DNA of 11,079 bases from Helicobacter sp. (lineage in GTDB: Bacteria; Campylobacterota; Campylobacteria; Campylobacterales; Helicobacteraceae), in NCBI GenBank assembly GCA_022766795.1, contig JALEPE010000071.1:1-11079 (forward strand). The letters are read 5' to 3'. A program made the position numbers and the translations under genes. Positions 1 to 6,677 of the stretch are shown here, piece by piece; positions within the stretch are counted from its first letter, which is position 1, and each line of letters begins with the position of its first letter. A model generated the notes under the pieces. The model saw nothing but the letters and a program-made list of their open reading frames with translations, was not told where the DNA came from and did no database searches.

Positions 1-2195
1 AAGTCGGTGTTACTCATCTCTAGCTTAGAGGCTTCAATGCTTGCTCTTCCTCCTGTTCCTGCTGTTCCAATTGTTGGATTGCCAGAGTTTGGAGATTCCG
101 CATAGAGATTGCTTCCGCTCTCTTGTAAGCCCTCATAGTTGGCAAATGTCGCTACTGCCACTTGTGCTAAAGCTAGAGGGATACCATTATCAAATTCTCC
201 TATCATCGTTCCTGTCGCGTCAAAGTAATAGCTTTTTAGCATTCCTGAAGCGTAGCCGTCTCCAGTTACGCTATTGGCTTGGGATTCTTTGGCGGTGCTT
301 GTTAATCCGTCAAACCCTCCCCCTGTTCCGAAGTCTAGGTTAATGGCTTGTGGGAATTCCGCGCCGTTGTTGGGTTTAAACTGAATTGTTGAAGGGTTGA
401 ATCCTAACAATTCTCCCCGCTCCCCGAAGGTTACATTGCCACCCTCTAGAATATTTAGACGCTGTGGTGTCCCGCCGATTAATTCCGCAGGTTCTGGCAC
501 AATCACGCGGAAGCTCCATTGGTTGTTCATAATCTTGGTAAATTCTAGGCTAAATTCGTGTTTATTGCCTAAACTATCATAAATATCAAGCGTTTGTGCA
601 TAGCGCGCCATTCTTAAACCGCCTGTGGTTGTAACATTTCCACCCTCTACAAGCACACCTGTATTCATACCTTTCATTGTGTTTTTGAAAAGCACATTGG
701 TTGTATTGAGCGCGTCATTGTAAGCAGAAACAAAAATATTAAGATTATCATAAGCTGAACCACCATTTACCCAAGTATTTGTTGTATTTAGTCCATCATT
801 TTTATTGTTAATTTCAAATTGCCCTGTGTTGTTTAACTTCACGCTTACGCTATAGTTGCTTTGTTTAAAACCAGCAGCTATACCATTAGCCGCAGCCGTA
901 GAATCTCCACCAAAGGCTTTAACTTTGTTTGCATCTTGTTGCATTACTGCGCGCAAATCTTCTGTGGTGCGGAATTGTCCAGAGGCGGAATCTGCGTCAG
1001 TTTGTGTAGTGTATTTGTAATTAAAGGCGGTGGTTACGGTTTGATTCCATCGTTCTGGGGCGTTGACGTTGTTTCCACCAAGAAGATTTCCTGCAGCATC
1101 TTCTAAACCACCATCACGAAAGATACCTACATTACCACCACCTGCTCCATCTCCAATCCTCAAGCGGATATTTTTATTAGAGCCATCGCCATCTAGTTGG
1201 TTAAGGTTTTGTAAAATCAACCTTCCATTTTGAGTTAGGGCTTCTACACCTGTTTTGTCTTTGTATTTGTTAATCTCTACTTGTGCTTTAAGCAGGTGAG
1301 AAGAGCCAGAAGTGTCTTTATTGTTAGTCCAAATAATATCTACTCCATTGATGTTAATGGTGGTTGTAACGTCGTTTGCAAGGTTGTCGTTTATCCTAAT
1401 GCGCTTAGAAGTTGCGGTTTGGTAGCTTACCCATATTCCTTGTCCCTCTTGGAGTCGCATTGCCTCCCCGGCGTCATTAAACATTACGCCCATATCCTGT
1501 TCGACTTCTAATTGTTTATCGTTTGTATCATAATATATGTTATCTAATCCGCCTGCAATATAGTTGTTTGCCGCAGAGCTATCTAGTGGGCTAGGGCAGG
1601 TTGTATTGGTTGTCTTATTGCCGCTTGTTAGGTTGATGTTTCCTTGCACATTGCTTGTTTTTTTAGCAGGGATTGTTAAACGTGGGTCAATTTGGATATT
1701 TCCGACTGGTCCTGTGGAATCCACGCGATTTTGTGTATCGCCTCCGCACGCACACCCAAGCTTAGATAAGTCTCTTACCCAGCCTTGCACGATTAATCCG
1801 CTTGTATTGACGAAATTTCCTACCGCGTCAAACATAAATGCACCATCACGGGAATACATATTTGTATATCCACCATTGTTGCTGACGACAAACATACCAT
1901 TTCCGCTTAGGGCTAAGTCTGATTTTCTATCTGTATTTTGCATAGAGCCTTGTGAGAATACTTTTGTAGTTGTTTCAATCCCTGTTCCAAGTCCTACGGA
2001 ATAATCATTCACACCGCCATACCCAGCATATGGAATCGTAGCACCACGACGTGTTTGGCTTACCATTGTAGAAAAATCCGCACGAGAATATTTGAAGCCG
2101 TTTGTATTAACATTGGCGATGTTGTGTGATTCAACATCTAATGCAATTTGGTGTGCTTGCATACCGCTGACACCTGACCAAAGAGATCTTAACAT
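1..2195 (-). CDS. flgE: Flagellar hook protein FlgE, C-terminus cut off by the window edge
   Basis: FlgE is exported through the flagellar type III apparatus and polymerises outside the cell into the curved hook joining rod and filament. The reading frame is open from ATG at 2195 to the window edge, giving 731 codons without a stop. The N-terminus (MLRSLWSGVSGMQAHQIALD) is the rod/hook D0 helix, followed by the family signature NIANVNTNGFKYSRADF. Further conserved blocks are QFRTTEDLRAVMQQD, DSLGNKHEFSLEF (from residue 540), ALAQVAVATFANYEGL, and SKLEMSNTD at the edge, where the C-terminal D0 helix begins. From memory of Helicobacter FlgE, about 40-60 residues are missing. The middle is Asn/Gly/Thr-rich, as expected for the surface-exposed variable domains. 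The ribosome binding site AAAGGAT lies just upstream of the ATG, and a sigma-54 promoter at 2234-2251 drives the gene. An oddity is three cysteines (C148, C150, C200), unusual for an exported hook subunit. Identification is very secure. Confidence 0.97.
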   Translation of the reverse strand, partial: MLRSLWSGVSGMQAHQIALDVESHNIANVNTNGFKYSRADFSTMVSQTRRGATIPYAGYGGVNDYSVGLGTGIETTTKVFSQGSMQNTDRKSDLALSGNGMFVVSNNGGYTNMYSRDGAFMFDAVGNFVNTSGLIVQGWVRDLSKLGCACGGDTQNRVDSTGPVGNIQIDPRLTIPAKKTSNVQGNINLTSGNKTTNTTCPSPLDSSAANNYIAGGLDNIYYDTNDKQLEVEQDMGVMFNDAGEAMRLQEGQGIWVSYQTATSKRIRINDNLANDVTTTININGVDIIWTNNKDTSGSSHLLKAQVEINKYKDKTGVEALTQNGRLILQNLNQLDGDGSNKNIRLRIGDGAGGGNVGIFRDGGLEDAAGNLLGGNNVNAPERWNQTVTTAFNYKYTTQTDADSASGQFRTTEDLRAVMQQDANKVKAFGGDSTAAANGIAAGFKQSNYSVSVKLNNTGQFEINNKNDGLNTTNTWVNGGSAYDNLNIFVSAYNDALNTTNVLFKNTMKGMNTGVLVEGGNVTTTGGLRMARYAQTLDIYDSLGNKHEFSLEFTKIMNNQWSFRVIVPEPAELIGGTPQRLNILEGGNVTFGERGELLGFNPSTIQFKPNNGAEFPQAINLDFGTGGGFDGLTSTAKESQANSVTGDGYASGMLKSYYFDATGTMIGEFDNGIPLALAQVAVATFANYEGLQESGSNLYAESPNSGNPTIGTAGTGGRASIEASKLEMSNTD

Positions 2196-2233
2196 TTGCA
2201 ATCCTTTATCTAAAAAGTATTTTGCAAAGAGTT

Positions 2234-2251
2234 AAGCAAATTATATTCCAA
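2234..2251 (-). promoter_or_regulatory. Sigma-54 (RpoN) promoter of flgE
   Basis: Read on the minus strand the box is TTGGAATATAATTTGCTT. The -24 GG (complement of 2248-2249) and the -12 GC (complement of 2236-2237) are separated by exactly 10 nt. This closely matches the Campylobacterota RpoN consensus TTGGAAC-N5-TTGCTT. Initiation about 12 nt after the GC would give a leader of roughly 30 nt before the flgE ATG at 2195. RpoN control of hook genes is established in Helicobacter and Campylobacter. The box starts right after the kinase stop codon (2254-2256), and I see no terminator between them, so some readthrough from the kinase operon is possible. Confidence 0.9.
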
Positions 2252-2253
2252 CT

Positions 2254-3519
2254 TTACCACTTTAATGTAAATGTGCTACCTTTTCCTAAAATGCTGTGGC
2301 AAGCGAGTGAGATTCCATATAAGGTGCAAATCTGTTTTGCAAGGGCAAGTCCGATTCCAAATCCGCCTTGATTGCTATTGGCGCGGTAGTAGCGGGTGAA
2401 AATTTTATCCAAATGTTCTTTTGCGATTCCGCAGCCATTGTCTTGTAGATTTAAGAATCGTTCGCCTAAGGTGATTGTAACGCAACCACCATTTTGTGTG
2501 TATTTTAGCGCATTGTCTAGTAGATTATCCACCACGCGCACGATCCTGCTCGTGTTTGCCTTTAAATGCGATTCTGTGTTTTCTATAATGTTAAATGTTA
2601 TGGCAATATTTTTTTGTGTAAAAAATGGCTTGAAATATTCTAGTCTCTCTTTGATGAGTGTTGCGAGATGAATTTCCTCTAACTTGGAATCCTTTGCTTC
2701 TTCAAAGGTATAAAAAAGTAAGTCTTGGTAGATTTGCTCCAATGTTTTTGCTGCAAGTTTAATGCGCTCAAATTTTTGTATTTGTTTGGAATCTAGTGTT
2801 TGGGGGCTAATGCGCTCAATACTCATTAAAATCACGCTTATTGGCGTATTGATTTCGTGGGTGGAATCTTTAATAAACGCATTTAAATGTGTGATTTTCT
2901 CACGCAAAGGCTCTAAACTTAATAGCACCAAAAAATATGCAATGATGCTAATAGCAAGAAGTGCGGCAAAAAAACTTACAAAAATCACTCCCAATAGCGC
3001 ATTTAACTCGCTTTGAAAACCCTTAGAATATACAACCAAAAATACCTCATCACCGCGCAATAATGCGCGTGCAAAGTTTTGCTGGATTAAATGCCAAAAT
3101 CTCCCGCCTAAACGTTGCGTGATATAATATAATCCGTCATTGGTTTGTATGACTTTTTCTCTAATATTTCTATGCTTGTGTGATTGTATCCATTCTTGTG
3201 TATCTAAAATCTCTTGGACTTGCTTTGGAGTCTCTATGTGCTTGAGAGTGCTTAATAATATTTCACCATTGCCTTTAACGAGCATAAAGGGGATTTCTGT
3301 TTGCATAATGGCGTGCGCTTCTTTTTGTGTCTCTTGGCTAGATTCATACAAATACACCATTAAGGTGTGTGTTAAATCGCGCATTCCATTAATATGTGAT
3401 TTAATGATAAAATCCCTCTTTGTTGCATACCAACCATAGAAAACCAATGTGAGAAATATGAAGCTTGTCAGCACATAAAGAGTTAAAATTCTAAGGGCGG
3501 TTTTTTTGCTAATGTCCAT
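2254..3519 (-). CDS. Membrane sensor histidine kinase, partner of the adjacent response regulator
   Basis: This 421-aa protein autophosphorylates on a histidine in response to an unknown signal and passes the phosphate to the regulator encoded just upstream. Transmembrane segments lie at about residues 9-31 and 172-201 and enclose a roughly 140-residue periplasmic sensor region. The phosphoacceptor motif is DSTHEINTPIS with H221. The ATPase part follows: N-box DNLLDNALKY (331-340), G1 box DNGCGI (360-365), F-box around IFTRYYRAN, and G2 box GGFGIGLALA (385-394). All catalytic motifs are intact. The protein lacks a full HAMP domain; only a short linker separates TM2 from the histidine helix. 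The ATG at 3519 has AAGGA 5 nt upstream and follows the regulator stop by 9 nt. Architecture and the HEINTP variant resemble the Campylobacterota CrdS/DccS type, but I cannot tell which orthologue it is, so no symbol is given. Confidence 0.93.
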   Translation of the reverse strand: MDISKKTALRILTLYVLTSFIFLTLVFYGWYATKRDFIIKSHINGMRDLTHTLMVYLYESSQETQKEAHAIMQTEIPFMLVKGNGEILLSTLKHIETPKQVQEILDTQEWIQSHKHRNIREKVIQTNDGLYYITQRLGGRFWHLIQQNFARALLRGDEVFLVVYSKGFQSELNALLGVIFVSFFAALLAISIIAYFLVLLSLEPLREKITHLNAFIKDSTHEINTPISVILMSIERISPQTLDSKQIQKFERIKLAAKTLEQIYQDLLFYTFEEAKDSKLEEIHLATLIKERLEYFKPFFTQKNIAITFNIIENTESHLKANTSRIVRVVDNLLDNALKYTQNGGCVTITLGERFLNLQDNGCGIAKEHLDKIFTRYYRANSNQGGFGIGLALAKQICTLYGISLACHSILGKGSTFTLKW

Positions 3520-3528
3520 TGGATTCCT

Positions 3529-4188
3529 TTAGGGGGTGTAGCAATATCCCTCGCCGCGTCTTGTTAGAATGCGCTCTTTACCCACAATGTGACGAAGGTT
3601 TTTTACATATACGCGCAAGGCTTGCTCACTTGGAATCTCATCATATCCCCAAAGGCTCGTATAGAGTTGCTCTAGTGGCACAAACTGCCCTTGGTGCTTT
3701 AATAAAATTTTCAGCAATTCACGCTCTTTTGCGGGGAGATTCTGTATTTGGTTATTAAAATATAAAATTTCTGTTGCGCTATCAAAGCAATATCCATTGC
3801 CAAAATCAACAACACAATGCTTTTGCGTGCGCTTTAACAAAACCTCAATACGCAAGAGTAATTCGGAGAGTTCAAAGGGCTTGCGCAAGTAATCATCGCA
3901 ACCCGATTTGAAACCTATTTCAACATCTTTGAGGGAATTTAGCGCGGTGATAAAAATTGCAGGCGTATCTTTGCCGCTCTCTCTAATCTCACGCAAGGCT
4001 TCAAACCCGCTTTCTCCAGCAACCATTACATCTAGCAACAATAAATCAAATTCTTGTTCATATGCGGCATTGACGGCTTCTAGCCCATTATCAAAGCATT
4101 CCACATTGTAGCCTTCTTCTACAAGGCATTCTGCGATAATCTCCTGTAATGCCATATCGTCTTCTAACAGTAGAATCTTGCCACGCAT
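3529..4188 (-). CDS. OmpR/PhoB-type DNA-binding response regulator
   Basis: This 219-aa protein is the cytoplasmic output of the two-component system. The receiver domain covers about residues 1-117 (numbered from the ATG at 4188). It has the acidic pair D10-D11, phosphoacceptor D53 in LLLLDVMV, the switch residue T81 in FITAL, and K103 in DYLRKPFE. A winged-helix DNA-binding domain follows at about 120-219, with the typical LPAKERELLKILLKHQGQ entry, ALRVYVKNLRHIVG recognition region and RRGEGYCY wing. A TTG at 4200 would add four residues (MEFN) but overlaps the upstream gene. The ATG at 4188 lies 1 nt after that gene's TAA and has GGA 7 nt upstream, so I prefer it. Close spacing on both sides suggests translational coupling. 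Similar regulators in the group include CrdR (copper), DccR and RacR; the sequence alone does not decide between them. Confidence 0.94.
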   Translation of the reverse strand: MRGKILLLEDDMALQEIIAECLVEEGYNVECFDNGLEAVNAAYEQEFDLLLLDVMVAGESGFEALREIRESGKDTPAIFITALNSLKDVEIGFKSGCDDYLRKPFELSELLLRIEVLLKRTQKHCVVDFGNGYCFDSATEILYFNNQIQNLPAKERELLKILLKHQGQFVPLEQLYTSLWGYDEIPSEQALRVYVKNLRHIVGKERILTRRGEGYCYTP

Positions 4189-4189
4189 A

Positions 4190-4777
4190 TTAAATTCCAA
4201 AGAATTGTAAATTTAAAGCCCCAAAGATCAATGCCCCAGCACCTCCTACGGCGTAATCCCAAACGCTACCGGTTTTGAAACGCAAAAAAGGTGGAAAAAT
4301 ATGATAGGGTTTTGTGCTAAAGGGTAGGAGCAATGGCACTCCGCTAATGGTTAGCATATCGCCTATAAGGTGAAATATGCACCCGAGCACTAATCCAAAG
4401 GCAAAAATTTCTATATTGTCGCCTTGTAGATTTGTAACTTCTACATAGCTTGAAATGAGTGGAATCTCGCGCAAACTCTCGCCCAAAAAAGCGCAAATGA
4501 ACATTAATAAAACCCCAAGTAGAGCGATAAAAATAAGGCTATGTGTCAAGCCTCTGTGTCCGCAAAAGGTTTTAATGGCATTGGAGATTCCAAGCGTTTT
4601 TTTGCCAATGGTTGAGTTTGGCTCATCAATATCTGGAAGCAATGCGCCTAGCGTTACCGCGCCATAAAAAATACTTAAATCTAACGCGTTAAATGTGGTG
4701 TGCGTCATCACAGAAAACGCAGTTGCGCTAAGTGCGCCTAGTCCAAGTCCTAGAGTGATATGGGTTTTGCCTAGCAT
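4190..4777 (-). CDS. YdjM/DUF457-family membrane-bound metal-dependent hydrolase-like protein
   Basis: This 195-aa integral membrane protein belongs to the YdjM (DUF457) family, annotated as membrane-bound metal-dependent hydrolases although the substrate is unknown. The family's metal-ligand pattern is present: H6 in GKTHITLG, D49 and D51 in LLPDIDEP, HRGLTHS at 74-80, and H136 with D140 in CIFHLIGD. The glycine- and proline-containing GVPLLLPF block follows. Several hydrophobic stretches are probable membrane spans, at roughly 8-25, 36-47, 80-98, 124-144 and 178-194. An upstream extension of 27 residues is open but overlaps the ybeY coding end and is Arg/Lys/His-rich and unlike the family. 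The ATG at 4777 starts with the conserved MLGKTH and overlaps ybeY by 7 nt, with purine-rich AAGGCAAGAAGA before it. In E. coli ydjM is LexA-controlled, but no SOS box is visible here. Confidence 0.85.
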   Translation of the reverse strand: MLGKTHITLGLGLGALSATAFSVMTHTTFNALDLSIFYGAVTLGALLPDIDEPNSTIGKKTLGISNAIKTFCGHRGLTHSLIFIALLGVLLMFICAFLGESLREIPLISSYVEVTNLQGDNIEIFAFGLVLGCIFHLIGDMLTISGVPLLLPFSTKPYHIFPPFLRFKTGSVWDYAVGGAGALIFGALNLQFFGI

Positions 4778-5223
4778 TCTTCTTGCCTTATGATGAGACT
4801 TTTTGGGAGTTTGAAATGTTCTACAATTTGCGATTCCATTGCGCGTTGCTCCCCGCAATCCACTTCGTGGTCAAAGCCCACTAAATGTAAGATTCCGTGT
4901 ATAAATAGGAGGGCAATTTCGTTTTCTACGCTGTGGTTTAGCTTTTGCGCAATTTCTTTAGCGTAGTCAAGAGAAATCACCACGCTACCTAGAAATGGGC
5001 TAAAGTCTGATTCTAATGGAAATGAAAGCACATCAGTGGGTGCATTAATGGAGCGAAACTCGGCGTTTAATTCCGCGATTTTATCGTTATTAACGAGCAA
5101 TAATTCGCATTGTTTTTGCCTAAGATTTAGCGATTCTAAAACATAGGCAAATAGCGATTCTAATTGCTCTATAAGCATATTATTAGGCGTAAAATCTGTT
5201 TGGTTATCTATATCAATTTGCAT
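4771..5223 (-). CDS. ybeY: Endoribonuclease YbeY (rRNA maturation factor)
   Basis: YbeY is a zinc-dependent single-strand endoribonuclease involved in 16S rRNA 3'-end maturation and 70S ribosome quality control. The diagnostic zinc motif HGILHLVGFDH is present at residues 109-119, giving the ligands H109, H113 and H119. The other family signature, TDVLSFPL at 63-70, is also intact. The 150-aa length is normal for the family. The ATG at 5223 lies inside the end of xth, overlapping by 11 nt, and ybeY's own end overlaps the YdjM-like gene by 7 nt. Translation is therefore probably coupled along this stretch. No anomaly is seen. Confidence 0.96.
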   Translation of the reverse strand: MQIDIDNQTDFTPNNMLIEQLESLFAYVLESLNLRQKQCELLLVNNDKIAELNAEFRSINAPTDVLSFPLESDFSPFLGSVVISLDYAKEIAQKLNHSVENEIALLFIHGILHLVGFDHEVDCGEQRAMESQIVEHFKLPKSLIIRQEEC

Positions 5224-5971
5224 TAATTTCTAACCCCACAGGACAATGGTCGCTCCCTAGAATCTCGGGATAAATTTTTGCGTCAATGAGCTTAGAATCT
5301 AGCGCATTGGAGCATAAGAAGTAGTCAATCCGCCACCCCGTGTTATTTGCGCGCGCTTTGCCCATATAACTCCACCAACTATATGCACCCTCCTTATCGG
5401 GATAAAAATGCCGAAAAGTATCGGTAAAACCAGCGTTTAATAATGCGGTCATTTTTGCGCGTTCTTCATCGGTGAAGCCGGCATTTCTGCGATTGCTTTT
5501 AGGGTTTTTTAAATCAATTTCTTGGTGGGCTACATTTAAATCTCCGCAGATAATGACGGGTTTTTTAGATTCTAGGCTTTTTAAGAATTGCAAAAAGTCA
5601 TCTTCCCATTCCATACGATAATCTAGCCTCTCTAATTCGCGCTTGGAATTTGGTGTATAGACATTGACTAAATAAAAGTCATTATATTCGGCAGTAATAA
5701 TGCGTCCTTCTTTATCGTGGTGGGCAATCCCCATATCATAATCCACACTTAAAGGTTTTGTTTTGCTAAAAATTACCACGCCAGAATAGCCCTTTTTCTC
5801 CGCACAATTCCAATATTCTTGATAGTTTGGAAAATGAAATTCGGATTGTTCGCGTTGCATTTTGGATTCTTGGATACAAAAAATATCCGCGTCTATGGTG
5901 CTAAAAAAGTCCATAAAACCCTTTTGCATACACGCACGTAATCCATTAACATTCCAAGAAATTAATCGCAT
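5213..5971 (-). CDS. xth: Exodeoxyribonuclease III / AP endonuclease
   Basis: This 252-aa Mg-dependent nuclease of the ExoIII (Xth) family cleaves at abasic sites and removes 3'-blocking groups in base excision repair. All active-site blocks are visible: SWNVNGLR with N7, IQESK with E35, NVYTPNS with Y105, CGDLNVAH with D144 and N146, TGWRIDYF with D216, and GSDHCPV with D241 and H242. Length and order of blocks match the family throughout. The ATG at 5971 has AAGGA about 6 nt upstream and overlaps the preceding gene by 10 nt. The TGA end overlaps ybeY by 11 nt. In related genomes this protein is sometimes labelled ExoA or XthA. Confidence 0.97.
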   Translation of the reverse strand: MRLISWNVNGLRACMQKGFMDFFSTIDADIFCIQESKMQREQSEFHFPNYQEYWNCAEKKGYSGVVIFSKTKPLSVDYDMGIAHHDKEGRIITAEYNDFYLVNVYTPNSKRELERLDYRMEWEDDFLQFLKSLESKKPVIICGDLNVAHQEIDLKNPKSNRRNAGFTDEERAKMTALLNAGFTDTFRHFYPDKEGAYSWWSYMGKARANNTGWRIDYFLCSNALDSKLIDAKIYPEILGSDHCPVGLEINAN

Positions 5972-6666
5972 TTTTGTCCTTTTTGCTTGAGTTTTTGTCT
6001 AATTTTAGCAAACAATGTGCCAAAAATCGCTAGACTAATAAAGATTCCAAGTAGAATCCACATTGTATTTTGCCCAAAATATTTGAGTTTAGAATCCAAA
6101 TGGGATAAAACATAAGCCCAGCAAAGAATTGCAATATTTGTCCCACTTAGCACGACAAGTAAGTTTAGCCAAAGTTTAAGACGCATAAAGTAACCAATCG
6201 CCGCGCCAACAATGGGTCCTGTCATCCAAAAGGGCAACCAAACAAACACAAATAAGCCTAAGATTCCATAGCGTTGTAGAGGCTTTTCGTATTTTTGTGC
6301 CATTCTATTAATGGAATCAAAGAATTTACCCGCTCTTTTAAAAGTGCTAATTCCTTCAATGCTCCATACAAAAAGCGGGTATAGGATTAGCACCATTGTG
6401 TTTTCAATATAAATATTAATGAGAGTTGCCCAAAGCATATCAAATTCTAGTGCGAGGGCTAGCGAGATTCCAGCAGCACGTCCAAAGATTAACGAGCTTA
6501 GCGCAATACTTAGAAGTTTATCGCTGATACCATTTTGCAATAGCATACACGCAAGAATCGCAATGCCGTATCCTACAAGTAATGCGATTCCAGCAATGAG
6601 GACTTTCGCCTCTAGGCTGTGGAATTGCGTCAAAATTAAGCGATAAAGCGCGATAGAATCTCTCAT
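5962..6666 (-). CDS. COG2426-type small multidrug-export-like membrane protein
   Basis: This 234-aa polytopic inner-membrane protein has about six hydrophobic segments, at roughly residues 20-43, 51-72, 78-103, 132-160, 165-189 and 202-222. The block LPFWMTGPIVGAAIGYFMRL (144-163) resembles the conserved proline/glycine membrane motif of the Sm_multidrug_ex (PF06695, COG2426) family. 'Multidrug export' is only a family label and no transport substrate can be read from the sequence. The C-terminus is Lys/Gln-rich and probably cytoplasmic. The ATG at 6666 lies 11 nt after the AsmA-like stop and has no good Shine-Dalgarno (only AAAG about 12 nt away). It may therefore depend on coupling to the upstream gene. 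The end overlaps xth by 10 nt. Confidence 0.65.
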   Translation of the reverse strand: MRDSIALYRLILTQFHSLEAKVLIAGIALLVGYGIAILACMLLQNGISDKLLSIALSSLIFGRAAGISLALALEFDMLWATLINIYIENTMVLILYPLFVWSIEGISTFKRAGKFFDSINRMAQKYEKPLQRYGILGLFVFVWLPFWMTGPIVGAAIGYFMRLKLWLNLLVVLSGTNIAILCWAYVLSHLDSKLKYFGQNTMWILLGIFISLAIFGTLFAKIRQKLKQKGQKCD

Positions 6667-6677
6667 ATTTTATGGCT

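Noticed and set aside
41..2004. Several plus-strand open frames of 61-146 codons opposite flgE
   Set aside because: They are antisense to a clearly conserved hook protein, have no family-like composition and no good ribosome binding sites.
2221..2240. Short inverted repeat TTTGC/GCAAA upstream of flgE as a terminator for the kinase operon
   Set aside because: The stem is only 5 bp, it overlaps the sigma-54 -12 element, and no T-tract follows on the minus strand.
2396..4667. Plus-strand open frames opposite the kinase, regulator and YdjM-like genes
   Set aside because: They are shadows of genes whose catalytic motifs are intact on the minus strand.
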